Shown piece after piece: positions 44,344 to 53,952 of a stretch of 64,000 nt of DNA. The notes beneath the pieces were generated by a model. The model was not told the DNA's origin. It saw only the letters and a program-made list of their open reading frames with translations, and made no database searches. A program made the position numbers and the translations under genes. The stretch spans positions 1,240,001-1,304,000 of the forward strand of contig NZ_CP053830.1 of the NCBI RefSeq assembly GCF_013372185.1, in the 5' to 3' direction. Every line of letters starts with the position of its first letter. The first letter of the stretch is position 1. This stretch comes from Campylobacter lari subsp. lari. Its GTDB lineage: Bacteria > Campylobacterota > Campylobacteria > Campylobacterales > Campylobacteraceae.

Positions 44344-47169
44344 TTAATCTTCCTTATTTTTTAACTCTAAATTTAAATAATACCCAGTATAAGAACCACT
44401 TTTTTTATGATTTTTAACAAGCTCTTCAACGCTACCTTTAGCTATAACCTTACCACCTTTAACTCCACCTTCTGGCCCCATATCTATGATATAATCAGCA
44501 TTTTTTATAACATCAAGATTATGCTCTATCACAAACACGCTATTTCCAAGATCAACTAAATGTTGCAAAACCAAAATAAGTTTATTAACATCTTCAAAAT
44601 GAAGTCCCGTTGTAGGCTCATCTAAAATATAAAGAGTTTTTCCCGTATCGCTTCTGCTTAATTCTTTAGCTAGCTTAATACGCTGAGCCTCCCCACCACT
44701 TAAAGTAGTTGCATTTTGTCCTAAAGTAAGATAATCAAGCCCAACTTTTACTAAAGTATCAAGCTTTTGCTTGATTTTTGGCACCAAAGTAAAAAACTCA
44801 CTTGCTTCTATGATACTCATATTTAAAACATCAGCTATGCTTTTACCTTTATATTTAATCTCTAGTGTTGCATCATTATATCTTTTACCATTACAAACAT
44901 CACAAGTTACCATCACATCAGGTAAAAAATGCATTTCGATTTTAATCTCGCCATCGCCACTACACTTTTCACATCTTCCACCTTTAACATTAAAAGAAAA
45001 ACGCCCTGCTTTATAGCCTCGCATTTTAGCTTCTTTGGTAGCTGCAAAAAGATTACGAATTTCATCCATAGCGCCTGTATAAGTAGCAGGATTTGAACGC
45101 GGAGTTCTTCCTATAGGACTTTGATCAAGATAAATCACCTTATCAAGTTTTTCTAAACCTTCTATTTTAACCCCACTTAGTTTTTTAACTTTTTTAGCAC
45201 GATTAAGTTCTTCTTTTGCAAACGGAAGTAAAGTTTGTAAAATTAATGAGCTTTTACCACTTCCTGAAACGCCTGTAATTGCTACAAGATTGTGTAGTGG
45301 AAAATCTACACTCAAATTTTGAATATTATTAATACTCACATCTTTTAAGCTGATAAAATCTTTTTGTTCTCTGTTTTTTTGATGAGCAATTTGCTTTTTG
45401 CCACTCATATAAAGGGCGGTTTGGCTTTTGCTTTTTAATAATTCTTTATAAGTTCCACTAAATACGACCTCTCCACCAAATTTACCAGCATTTGGGCCAA
45501 TATCTACAATAAAATCTGCTTCTTCTATAGTCATTTTATCATGCTCAACTACGATTAAAGTATTACCCTTTTGCTGAAGATTTCTTAAAGTTTTAATGAG
45601 TTTTGCTGTATCTCGCTCATGCAAACCAATACTAGGCTCATCTAAAACATACATCACCCCGCTTAAACCACTACCAATTTGAGAAGCTATACGAATTCTT
45701 TGAGCTTCTCCTCCACTAATGGTTCTTGCATCACGCCCTAAGGATAAATACCCAAGTCCTACATCATAAAGAAAAAATAATCTTTCATTAATTTCTTTAA
45801 AAATAGGCTTAGCTATCAATCTTTCTTGTTCACTTAAATACGCAAAATTAGTTTCTTTTGAAAAAAATGCAGTGGTATTTTCTATGCTCATATCTAAAAT
45901 TTCACCCAAATTTTTTTCTGCAACTTTTACAGCTAAACTCTCAGCTCTTAAACGATGACCATTGCAATCTTTGCAAGTTTTTTCACTCATATACTCGCTT
46001 AAATCTTTTTCATCTTTTAGCATTTCATAGGCATATTTAACCGCACCTTCAAATTTACGACTTAAACGATGTCTTTTCCATAAAAAGTTAATTTCCTTAG
46101 CATTACCATAAAGCACCAAACGCTTTTCTTCTTCGCTTAGCTCATTATATGGAATTTTTATCCTGATATCATTTTGCTCGCAAAATGCCATTAAAAATTT
46201 ATAATAATAACTTTTATTAAACCCATATAAAAGTTTTATAGCTCCTGCTTCTAAGCTTAATTCTTCATTGATAAGCTTTTTCATATCCAGTGTATATCTT
46301 ATACCAAGACCATCACAACTTGGACAAGCGCCTTTTGGAGAATTAAAAGAAAAACTCAAAGGCTCAAGCAAAGGAAAAGAAATTTTACAATCAAAACAAG
46401 CATTATGCTCACTATAATGAAAATGCTTAGGTATGTTTAATTCTTCATTATTTAAAACTTCAATTTCTACCTCGCCAAAACTCTCACTCAATCCTTTTTC
46501 TATATCACTTGCAAGTCTTGCTAGCATATCATCTTGAATTTGAAGTCTATCTATTACAAGTTTTATTGTATGTTTTTTAGTTTTAGCAAGCTCAATATCC
46601 TCATCAAGACGCGTTAAAACCCCATCAATTTGTGCTCTAACATAACCTTTTGCGACTAAATTTTCCAAAAGATCTGCAAAAGTTCCTTTTTTTTCTTTGA
46701 TCAAAGGCGCGTAAATGACAATTTTTGCTCCTTTTGGAAGCTTTAAGATTTCACCTACGATATCTGCTGCACTCATAGATGAGATTTTTTGTCCGCATTT
46801 GTGGCAATGTTGCGTGCCAATTCTTGCATATAATAATCTTAAATAATCATAAATTTCAGTAATGGTTCCAACGGTTGATCGAGGATTTTTTGAAGTTGTT
46901 TTTTGATCAATGGCAATGGCAGGGGTTAAACCTTCTATTTTATCGACATTTGGCTTACCCACTTTATCTAAAAACTGCCTTGCATAAGCACTTAAACTTT
47001 CAATATAACGGCGTTGTCCTTCTGCATAAAGCGTGCCAAAGGCTAAAGTAGATTTACCACTTCCACTAAGTCCTGTAAAAACTATGAGTTTATTTTTAGG
47101 AATTTCTAGATTAATATTTTTAAGATTATTTTCCTTAGCACCAATTATAATTATTTTGTCTTTATTCAT
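44344..47169 (-). CDS. uvrA: Excinuclease ABC subunit A (941 aa)
   Basis: DNA-damage recognition ATPase of nucleotide excision repair. Two ABC modules are visible: Walker A sequences GLSGSGKSTLAF (near residue 34) and GVSGSGKSSLIL (around 640), both ABC signatures (LSGGEAQRI twice), and zinc-finger cysteines CHKCGQ and CEKCSGDGEI...CDVCNGKRY. Full length. Divergent from cstA. Confidence 0.97.
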   Translation of the reverse strand: MNKDKIIIIGAKENNLKNINLEIPKNKLIVFTGLSGSGKSTLAFGTLYAEGQRRYIESLSAYARQFLDKVGKPNVDKIEGLTPAIAIDQKTTSKNPRSTVGTITEIYDYLRLLYARIGTQHCHKCGQKISSMSAADIVGEILKLPKGAKIVIYAPLIKEKKGTFADLLENLVAKGYVRAQIDGVLTRLDEDIELAKTKKHTIKLVIDRLQIQDDMLARLASDIEKGLSESFGEVEIEVLNNEELNIPKHFHYSEHNACFDCKISFPLLEPLSFSFNSPKGACPSCDGLGIRYTLDMKKLINEELSLEAGAIKLLYGFNKSYYYKFLMAFCEQNDIRIKIPYNELSEEEKRLVLYGNAKEINFLWKRHRLSRKFEGAVKYAYEMLKDEKDLSEYMSEKTCKDCNGHRLRAESLAVKVAEKNLGEILDMSIENTTAFFSKETNFAYLSEQERLIAKPIFKEINERLFFLYDVGLGYLSLGRDARTISGGEAQRIRIASQIGSGLSGVMYVLDEPSIGLHERDTAKLIKTLRNLQQKGNTLIVVEHDKMTIEEADFIVDIGPNAGKFGGEVVFSGTYKELLKSKSQTALYMSGKKQIAHQKNREQKDFISLKDVSINNIQNLSVDFPLHNLVAITGVSGSGKSSLILQTLLPFAKEELNRAKKVKKLSGVKIEGLEKLDKVIYLDQSPIGRTPRSNPATYTGAMDEIRNLFAATKEAKMRGYKAGRFSFNVKGGRCEKCSGDGEIKIEMHFLPDVMVTCDVCNGKRYNDATLEIKYKGKSIADVLNMSIIEASEFFTLVPKIKQKLDTLVKVGLDYLTLGQNATTLSGGEAQRIKLAKELSRSDTGKTLYILDEPTTGLHFEDVNKLILVLQHLVDLGNSVFVIEHNLDVIKNADYIIDMGPEGGVKGGKVIAKGSVEELVKNHKKSGSYTGYYLNLELKNKED

Positions 47170-47377
47170 ATTATGATTACCTTGATTTTAAAACTAATAT
47201 TCTATCACAAGTATTTAAAATAATCACATTCAAATATTTTTAAAAATTATTTTATTTTAGCAAATATAAATTTAACTTGTGTTACATTTTGTAATATATA
47301 TCCCTATTAAATCATTTAAACAATCATAAAATAAAAAACTACGATACACTAAAAGTCACTAAAATTAAAGGAAGAAA

Positions 47378-49483
47378 ATGAGTGTAACAAACAAAATACT
47401 TTGGTTTTTTGTCGCTATTGTTGCTGCTGTATGTTTTAGTATATTAGCGCTCCAAAATGGCGAAAGTATTTCAGCAATTTACCTTGTTATTGCTGCTTTA
47501 TGTATTTATATCATAGGATATAGATTTTATGGTAGATATATTGCATATAAAGTCTTAGAACTAGATAAAAATAGAGCAACTCCTGCTACCGTTAAAAATG
47601 ATGGATGTGACTTTGTCCCTACTAACAAAATTGTACTTTTTGGGCATCATTTTGCAGCTATTGCAGGAGCTGGTCCTTTAGTAGGTCCTATACTGGCTGC
47701 TCAAATGGGTTATTTACCTTCCATGCTTTGGATTTTAATCGGCGGAGTACTAGCTGGAGCAGTGCATGACTTTGTTGTTTTGTTTATCTCTACACGCCGT
47801 AATGGAAAATCTTTAGGTGAAATGATAAAAGATGAACTTGGTAAGCTTACTGGTGGATTTGCTATGCTTGCTATCTTTGGAATCATGTTAATCATTATAG
47901 CAATTTTGGCAATGGTTGTTGTTAAAGCCTTGGCTGAGTCACCTTGGGGATTGTTTACCATAGCCATGACAATACCTATTGCTATTTTTATGGGTATTTA
48001 TATGAGATTTTTAAGACCTGGTAAAGTAGGTGAAGCTTCTATAATAGGTTTTATACTTCTTATACTTGCTATACATTATGGTAGTGAAATAGCTGCTAAT
48101 CCTTATTGGGCTAATATTTTCACACTAAGCGCTCCAACTCTAGCCCTTATAATGATGGCTTATGGTTTTATAGCAGCGATTTTACCAGTTTGGTTTTTAC
48201 TTGCTCCAAGAGATTATTTATCAACTTTTTTGAAAATCGGTGTTATTGTAATTATGGCTTTGGCTATTATCTTTGTAGCACCTGATTTACAAATGCCAAA
48301 AATCAATTCTCAATATTTAGATGGAAGTGGTCCTGTGTTTGCTGGAGCTATTTTTCCATTTTTATTTATCACTATAGCATGTGGAGCTATTAGTGGTTTT
48401 CATGCTTTAATTTCAAGTGGTACAACTCCTAAAATGCTTGAAAATGAAACCCATGCTTTAGCTGTTGGATATGGCTCCATGCTTATGGAAAGTGCTGTGG
48501 CTATCATGGCTTTAATTTGTGCTTGTATTTTACATCCTGGTCTTTATTTTGCTATTAACTCTCCTGCAGCTGTTATAGGGACTGATGTTGTCAATGCCGC
48601 TGCTACTATTTCTAGCTGGGGCTTTAAAATAACACCTGAAGAAATTACAACTCTTACTACCAATATAGGAGAACAAAGTATACTTTCAAGAACTGGTGGA
48701 GCACCAACATTCGCCGTAGGTGTAGCTTTAATTTTACACGAGCTTTTTGGTGGAGTAAATTTAATGGGCTTTTGGTATCACTTTGCTATTTTATTTGAGG
48801 CTTTATTTATTTTAACTGCAGTTGATGCAGGAACGAGAGCTTGCAGATTTATGGCTCAAGATATATTAGGCAATATATATAAACCTTTAGGAAATATCAA
48901 TAACACTTTTGCAGGTATTTTTGCCACTGCATTGAGTGTTGCAGGTTGGGGATATTTTCTTTATCAAGGAGCCATTGATCCAAAAGGTGGAATTTACTCA
49001 CTTTGGCCACTTTTTGGAGTGAGCAACCAAATGCTTGCTGGCATGGCTTTACTTTTAGCTAGTGCGATTTTATTTAAAATGGGCAAGGCAAAATATACTT
49101 GGGTAACGCTGGTCCCAGCTACTTTTGTTCTAGTTGCAACTCTTTATGGAGGATTTCAAAAAATACTTCCATATAAAGAAGGCGATAAAGTACATAATGC
49201 CGTAAGCCATGTAGCTGCTGTACAAGTTAATGCTCAAAAAATAAAAGATTTAAATTTAAAATTAGAGCAAACAACTGATCAAATACAAATTGAACAAATT
49301 AAAAAAGATTTAAAACTAGCCTCACAAGCTAAAACATCTAATCTTGTCAATGCAATACTTTGTGTGTTTTTCATGATTACCACTTTGCTTGTTATACTTT
49401 CTTGCTTTGGAATTTTTATCAAAAAATTAAACATTCCTTTAAAAGAAAGCCCTTATATAGCATTAAAAAAGGAAAAAGCATGA
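47378..49483 (+). CDS. cstA: Carbon starvation protein CstA, peptide/pyruvate-type transporter (701 aa)
   Basis: Large inner-membrane protein with about 16 helices; characteristic segments are FGHHFAAIAGAGPLVGP, GGVLAGAVHDF and GGAPTFAVG. In C. jejuni CstA is a peptide transporter; in enterobacteria homologues take up pyruvate. A C-terminal extension (about 600-660) contains a coiled-coil-like LKLEQTTDQIQIEQIKKDLK stretch. ATG 47378 follows AAAGGA. It overlaps the YbdD gene by four bases (ATGA), a widely conserved partnership. Confidence 0.93.
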   Translation: MSVTNKILWFFVAIVAAVCFSILALQNGESISAIYLVIAALCIYIIGYRFYGRYIAYKVLELDKNRATPATVKNDGCDFVPTNKIVLFGHHFAAIAGAGPLVGPILAAQMGYLPSMLWILIGGVLAGAVHDFVVLFISTRRNGKSLGEMIKDELGKLTGGFAMLAIFGIMLIIIAILAMVVVKALAESPWGLFTIAMTIPIAIFMGIYMRFLRPGKVGEASIIGFILLILAIHYGSEIAANPYWANIFTLSAPTLALIMMAYGFIAAILPVWFLLAPRDYLSTFLKIGVIVIMALAIIFVAPDLQMPKINSQYLDGSGPVFAGAIFPFLFITIACGAISGFHALISSGTTPKMLENETHALAVGYGSMLMESAVAIMALICACILHPGLYFAINSPAAVIGTDVVNAAATISSWGFKITPEEITTLTTNIGEQSILSRTGGAPTFAVGVALILHELFGGVNLMGFWYHFAILFEALFILTAVDAGTRACRFMAQDILGNIYKPLGNINNTFAGIFATALSVAGWGYFLYQGAIDPKGGIYSLWPLFGVSNQMLAGMALLLASAILFKMGKAKYTWVTLVPATFVLVATLYGGFQKILPYKEGDKVHNAVSHVAAVQVNAQKIKDLNLKLEQTTDQIQIEQIKKDLKLASQAKTSNLVNAILCVFFMITTLLVILSCFGIFIKKLNIPLKESPYIALKKEKA

Positions 49484-49671
49484 TAAAAAAACTTAAATTA
49501 TGGTATGAAAAATCCGAAAGGTTTTTTCATCCTTTGGTTGGAGTTGCAAGTTATGATAAATACCTTGAACATATGAGAGAAAAACATCCTAAAACACCTT
49601 GCAAAAGTAGAAAAGAATTTTTTAAAGATTTTCTTGAAAAAAAATACAATAGTGGCTTAGGAAAATGCTGA
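49480..49671 (+). CDS. YbdD/YjiX-family small protein (DUF466, 63 aa)
   Basis: Small basic soluble protein with the family motif GVASYDKYLEHMREKHP and ending in a Cys-containing tail. It is almost always encoded directly behind cstA and was shown in enterobacteria to be needed for CstA/BtsT-type transport. The start is ATG 49480 in the ATGA overlap with the cstA stop; a longer in-frame opening reaches back into cstA but lacks support. Confidence 0.85.
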   Translation: MIKKLKLWYEKSERFFHPLVGVASYDKYLEHMREKHPKTPCKSRKEFFKDFLEKKYNSGLGKC

Positions 49672-49708
49672 TAAACATTAAAGAGTAAAGTTTTTACTAT
49701 ACAAAAAA

Positions 49709-49737
49709 TGATTTTTGGTGAAAATCACCAAAAATCA
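49709..49737. terminator. Bidirectional terminator between the YbdD gene and serC
   Basis: Thirteen-bp perfect stem 49709-49721 (TGATTTTTGGTGA) / 49725-49737 with a three-A loop, preceded by an A-run so that the minus strand gets a T-tail; overlaps the serC stop codon. Confidence 0.8.
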
Positions 49738-50811
49738 AGCATGTTTTTTAGCAAAATTTTTCATAAATTCACTTAGTTTTTGAACTTTTTCAATGCTGAT
49801 AGAATTATAAATACTAGCGCGAATTCCGCCTAAAATTTTATGTCCTTTAAGGCCTATCATACCATTTTCTTCAGCCTCTTTTACAAAAACTGGCTCTAAG
49901 TTTTTATCATGAGCTATATTAAAACTAACATTCATTAGCGATCTATTTTCTTTTTTAGCATGCCCTTTGTAAAAGCCATTACTTTCATCGATCACATCGT
50001 ATAAAATTTTAGCCTTTTGTATATTTTGCTCATTGATTTTATCTAAGCCACCTTGATTTAAAAGCCATTTCATTTCAAGATTAAACATATAAATAGCAAA
50101 GGTCGCAGGGGTGTTAAATAAAGAATCATTTTCAGCATAAATGCTGTATTTTAACATACTAGGTATGTTTTTATTTTTGCTACGCTCTATCATATCTTTA
50201 CGCACAAATGCGCAAGCAAGTCCTGAAATTCCAGCGTTTTTTTGCACTCCACCAAAAAGCATAGCAATATTAGAAAAATCTATCTTTTTAGAAAAAAAAT
50301 CACTTGAAGCATCGATGATTAAAGGACTTTTAGTTTTTGGATAGCATTTATATTGGGTTCCATAAATGGTATTATTAGAGCATATATATGCATAATCAGC
50401 ATTATCGCTAAATTCAAATTGTGGGATATGATCAAACTCACTTTCTTGGCTACTTGCTACTATTTTTGTATTTACTCCTAAAATTTCAGCTTCTTTAATA
50501 GCCTTTTTAGTCCAAACTCCCGTATTAGCAAATTCACAAACTCCACCCATATATAAATTCATAGGTATCATAGCAAATTGCAAACTAGCCCCACCTTGCA
50601 TTAAAAGCACTTCATAATCATCATTTACCCCATAAAGTTCTTTTGCCATTTTGATAGCTTCAAAATGCACTTCTTCAAAAACCTTTCCACGATGAGAAAC
50701 TTCCATAATAGAAAAGCCCTTGCCATGATAGTCATACAAATGCTCCTGTGCTTCTTTTAAAACCTCATCAGGCAAATTTGAAGGACCTGCACTAAAATTC
50801 ATTACTCTCAT
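49735..50811 (-). CDS. serC: Phosphoserine aminotransferase (358 aa)
   Basis: PLP enzyme of serine (and pyridoxal) synthesis. It begins [22 protein letters not shown], includes [18 protein letters not shown], and has the PLP-lysine region [16 protein letters not shown]. Family length. Followed by a terminator; xseA lies 12 bases upstream. Confidence 0.95.
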   Translation of the reverse strand: MRVMNFSAGPSNLPDEVLKEAQEHLYDYHGKGFSIMEVSHRGKVFEEVHFEAIKMAKELYGVNDDYEVLLMQGGASLQFAMIPMNLYMGGVCEFANTGVWTKKAIKEAEILGVNTKIVASSQESEFDHIPQFEFSDNADYAYICSNNTIYGTQYKCYPKTKSPLIIDASSDFFSKKIDFSNIAMLFGGVQKNAGISGLACAFVRKDMIERSKNKNIPSMLKYSIYAENDSLFNTPATFAIYMFNLEMKWLLNQGGLDKINEQNIQKAKILYDVIDESNGFYKGHAKKENRSLMNVSFNIAHDKNLEPVFVKEAEENGMIGLKGHKILGGIRASIYNSISIEKVQKLSEFMKNFAKKHA

Positions 50812-50823
50812 TTTGTCTCCTTT

Positions 50824-51987
50824 TTATAGTATTTGGGCTTCTTTACTCTCATTTATTGAGCAAAGTTTTATAATATCTCCTTTTTTTAGTTTTTCAAGAG
50901 AAATATTTTTGCCATCTTTTTGTAAATTTATCAAATTTTTACTTTTATCAAAGAAATTTTTATGCTGAGCTAAAAGCTCTTCAAAATTATTAAGTTTGTT
51001 TTCATAATTTAATAATTTTAAATTTAAAACGCTCTTTAGTTGACTTTGTAAAAAATCAAGCTTTTGTTTTCTAAGAAAAAAAGCATTTTCTAAAGATTTC
51101 GCTTTGGCTAAATTTTGCAAATGATCTATTTTATTTTGATAAAACTTAAGATGATTAAGCATTTGGCTTTTAAAACGCATAGTAAGTTCATCAAGTCCTT
51201 GTTCTAAGCTGAGTTTATTTGGAAAAATCATATCAATAGCCGCACTTGGAGTTGGCGCTCTTAAATCTGCTACAAAATCACTAATAACATAATCAATCTC
51301 ATGTCCAATAGCAGAAACAACAGGCGTTTTTAAAGAAAAAATACATCTTGCAAGCTCTTCATCATTAAAACAAAATAAATCCTCCCTACTTCCACCACCT
51401 CTTGCTAAAATAATCGCATCTAAATCATACTCATTGGCTTTTTTTAAAGCATTTATCAAAGAATTTGGAGCGCTTTGTCCTTGAGTGAGAGCATTAAAAA
51501 TAGTTATTTTGCAAAGATTGTATTCTTTTTGTGAAATTAACTTTAACATATCTTGCAAAGCAGCTGAAGTAAAAGAGGTGATTATGCCTATTTTTTTGGG
51601 AAATTTAACAATGCTTTTTTTAGCATTTATATCAAACAAACCTTCTTTTTCAAGCTTTTCTTTTAAGGCTAAAAATTTAGCTTCTAAATCCCCAAGGCTT
51701 GTTTTTTGCATGCTTTTTGCTATAAATTGATATCTACCGCTTGCTTCATACAAGCTTACATAACCTCTTAAATCAAGCATATCGCCAACCTTAGGCTGGG
51801 TTTGGACAAATTGATTAAAGCCTTTAAACATTACGCAAGCTATACTTGATTTTTCATCCTTTAAATCAAAATACCAATGCCCTGAACCATGTATAGTTAT
51901 CTTAGAAATTTCTCCACTAAGCTCTATATCATCAAGATGAAATTCTAATAAACTTTTAGCTTTTAAATTAAGTTCTGAAACTTTCAT
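50824..51987 (-). CDS. xseA: Exodeoxyribonuclease VII large subunit (387 aa)
   Basis: Nuclease subunit degrading single-stranded DNA. The N-terminal OB-fold contains GEISKITIHGSGHWYFDLKDE and AVMFKGF-like CVMFKGF; the catalytic core has IGIITSFTSAALQDML, ARGGGSREDLFCFNDEELAR and SAIGHEIDYVISDFVADLRAPTPSAA. I chose ATG 51987, which overlaps the ubiE stop as ATGA and gives the usual MKVSELN start; the frame is open nine codons further to 52014 without family support. xseB is not in the window. Confidence 0.93.
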   Translation of the reverse strand: MKVSELNLKAKSLLEFHLDDIELSGEISKITIHGSGHWYFDLKDEKSSIACVMFKGFNQFVQTQPKVGDMLDLRGYVSLYEASGRYQFIAKSMQKTSLGDLEAKFLALKEKLEKEGLFDINAKKSIVKFPKKIGIITSFTSAALQDMLKLISQKEYNLCKITIFNALTQGQSAPNSLINALKKANEYDLDAIILARGGGSREDLFCFNDEELARCIFSLKTPVVSAIGHEIDYVISDFVADLRAPTPSAAIDMIFPNKLSLEQGLDELTMRFKSQMLNHLKFYQNKIDHLQNLAKAKSLENAFFLRKQKLDFLQSQLKSVLNLKLLNYENKLNNFEELLAQHKNFFDKSKNLINLQKDGKNISLEKLKKGDIIKLCSINESKEAQIL

Positions 51988-52685
51988 TTTTTTCTTGCAA
52001 TAAACATAGAACAAACACCAAAGCTAAAGCTTTTATACTCTAGCATTTCAAAATGCTCACGGAGTTCTTTAATAAATTCTTCTTTACTTAAAAAATCATC
52101 AATGGAATTTGGCAAATATTCATAAGCACTATAATTTTTGCTAATAAATCCACCCACTTTTGGCAAAATATTTTTCAAGTAAAAATCCCTACAAGCAGCT
52201 ATAAAACCACCCTGCTCTCTTTTGGTAAATTCAAGCACAAGTAAAATCCCATCCTTTTTTAACACCCTTGCAAATTCTTTTATAGCTTCTTTTCTATCTA
52301 CAACATTGCGTATGCCATAACTTATACTTATGATGTCTGCACTTTCATTTTCAAGTGGAAGCTCTTGTGCTTTTGCTTGTACAAAAGTCGCTTCAGGAAT
52401 TTTTTTCTTAGCTACTTCAAGCATACCCGCACTTGGATCAATCCCTTTTATACTGATGATATTTTTATTTGCTCTTAGGGCTTGATTTTGCCATTCTATA
52501 ATCATATCGCCCGTACCACAAGCCACATCGATAATATCAAGTTCATTGTTAGAAAATTTAAAAACATCTAAACAAGCTTTTTTTCTCCAACTCACATCAG
52601 TTCCAAAGCTTAAAATTCTATTAGCTTTATCATAAGTTGGAGCTATATCATCAAACATTTTAACTATTTTTTCTTGTTTTTGCAT
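51984..52685 (-). CDS. ubiE: Ubiquinone/menaquinone C-methyltransferase UbiE/MenG (233 aa)
   Basis: SAM-dependent methyltransferase for quinone synthesis; Campylobacter uses menaquinones, so menaquinone methylation is the expected role. Motifs: MFDDIAPTYDKANRILSFG at the N-terminus, IIDVACGTGDMI for SAM, and SYGIRNVVDRKEAIKEFARV. Four-base overlap with xseA. Confidence 0.93.
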   Translation of the reverse strand: MQKQEKIVKMFDDIAPTYDKANRILSFGTDVSWRKKACLDVFKFSNNELDIIDVACGTGDMIIEWQNQALRANKNIISIKGIDPSAGMLEVAKKKIPEATFVQAKAQELPLENESADIISISYGIRNVVDRKEAIKEFARVLKKDGILLVLEFTKREQGGFIAACRDFYLKNILPKVGGFISKNYSAYEYLPNSIDDFLSKEEFIKELREHFEMLEYKSFSFGVCSMFIARKK

Positions 52686-52688
52686 TTT

Positions 52689-53441
52689 TCACCTACTTAT
52701 TTTTTTGATGATATTATCAATTTTTATTATGATTTCTTCTTTTTCTTTTATCATCAAATTTTGATTTTTTAGCATTTTTTTAAATTTTTTCATTTTAGGA
52801 TAAATTTTTGAAAAATATTTAATTAAAAAATTTATTTTATCAAAATCTACATGATTATTTGAAGAATTTATTTGCCCTTTTAACAAATAGCATTCTTTCT
52901 TAAGTGCGTTTATAAAAATTTTTTCTAAATTTGAATTCGTATTTTTTCTAAAAAAACTCTCATCTTCATTTAAAATATACTCTAAATTTATAAAAAAATT
53001 TTCAAAATTTTTATCATTAAAAAAAGAAATTACATCATCAATTATAAATTTTTTTGACATTAAAATTTCAAATTTGTGTTTTAAATTTTTTAAATTTGCA
53101 TATAATTTTTCTTGGATATTTTCTTCAAAAACACTAGTAAAAATTTCAAAAAATAAAAATATTTTTGTAAATTTTTTATAAGTTTTTTTCAAATTTTTAC
53201 TGGTCTTCTCTTCTAAAAAAGCATTTTTGCAAAATGTAAATTTTGTACTTAAACTAAAAAGTATAATTTTTAAAACAATATAACTTTGCATTTGCGAAGA
53301 AAAATTTATTTTGCTTTTATGCTCTTTTTTTATAAGTTTTATATAATCTTTATAAGTTAAAAATTCAAAAGATTTTTTATCAAAAAAGACATTTGATTTT
53401 TTGCTAATAATCGTATTCACAGCAGTATACTCAAGACGCAA
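52689..53441 (-). CDS. Unknown Lys/Phe-rich protein (250 aa or slightly shorter)
   Basis: Not recognised. It is predominantly lysine, phenylalanine, isoleucine and asparagine, with predicted helices and no signal peptide, membrane helix or motif. It lies between perR and ubiE, where C. jejuni has an unassigned gene (Cj0323), so it is probably a real orthologue. The start is uncertain: TTG 53441 lies inside a hairpin, and GTG 53420 (giving VNTIISKK) is at least as likely; neither has a convincing ribosome binding site. Low-complexity composition could reflect AT drift. Confidence 0.6.
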   Translation of the reverse strand: MRLEYTAVNTIISKKSNVFFDKKSFEFLTYKDYIKLIKKEHKSKINFSSQMQSYIVLKIILFSLSTKFTFCKNAFLEEKTSKNLKKTYKKFTKIFLFFEIFTSVFEENIQEKLYANLKNLKHKFEILMSKKFIIDDVISFFNDKNFENFFINLEYILNEDESFFRKNTNSNLEKIFINALKKECYLLKGQINSSNNHVDFDKINFLIKYFSKIYPKMKKFKKMLKNQNLMIKEKEEIIIKIDNIIKKISR

Positions 53442-53454
53442 GAAAATGCGTCTT
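53433..53454 (-). terminator. Hairpin after perR, possible terminator
   Basis: Eight-bp stem AAGACGCA (53433-53440) / TGCGTCTT (53447-53454) with a 6-base loop, at the perR stop. No T-run follows on the minus strand, so this may be an attenuator or processing site rather than a full terminator. Confidence 0.4.
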
Positions 53455-53869
53455 ATTTATTTTTACAAAATTTGCAACCATTCACATAAGCAAACACGCC
53501 AAGATAGTCAATAATATTACCAATCTTTTTCTCAAGATCTTCTTGATATTTGTTAATCCCACTATCTTCATAGCGCACATCTTCTATGTGATTGCATTTA
53601 CTACAAATTACATGAATATGTGGATATTCATAAATGTCATAACAAGTTTTTTGATTTGGAGTATTAATTTCTACTACCAAACCTTGTTCTTTTAAGGTAT
53701 TTAAATTTTTATATACCGTAGCTAAAGAGATAGAAGGATATTCTTCTTTAATACTTTCATACAAAGATTCTATATTAGGATGCTCGTGGCGTTTTAAAAT
53801 TTTTAAAATACAAAGTCTTTGTGGAGTAGCTTTTAAATCACAGTTTTTAAGCATTTGAATAAGTTCCAT
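53453..53869 (-). CDS. perR: Peroxide-responsive Fur-family repressor PerR (138 aa)
   Basis: Winged-helix metal-dependent repressor. DNA-binding segment: LKATPQRLCILKILKRHEHPNIESLY, then SLATVYKNLNTLKEQG; metal and dimer region: HIHVICSKCNHIEDVRYE and the second zinc pair CKFC at the end. The arrangement upstream of dxs matches C. jejuni perR, which represses ahpC and katA; ahpC is in this window at 29828. Upstream it has GTTATACTATAAG-type promoter sequence. Confidence 0.92.
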   Translation of the reverse strand: MELIQMLKNCDLKATPQRLCILKILKRHEHPNIESLYESIKEEYPSISLATVYKNLNTLKEQGLVVEINTPNQKTCYDIYEYPHIHVICSKCNHIEDVRYEDSGINKYQEDLEKKIGNIIDYLGVFAYVNGCKFCKNK

Positions 53870-53952
53870 AGTCTATTCTCCAAATATTTTTGCTTATAGT
53901 ATAACTCTTTTTTTATAAAAAAATGATTATATTAGAAGATATTTTTTATCTT

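Noticed and set aside
47320-47347. CGATAC before cstA as a sigma-28 site
   Set aside because: No TAAA at the required 15-base spacing and the -10 lacks GC before CGATA; cstA is not a flagellar gene.
49360-49479. Extension of the YbdD-family frame back into cstA
   Set aside because: The family protein starts at MIKKL; the extension is out-of-frame cstA sequence.
51988-52014. Upstream start for xseA
   Set aside because: The ATGA overlap with ubiE at 51984-51987 and the usual MKVSELN start of the protein favour 51987.
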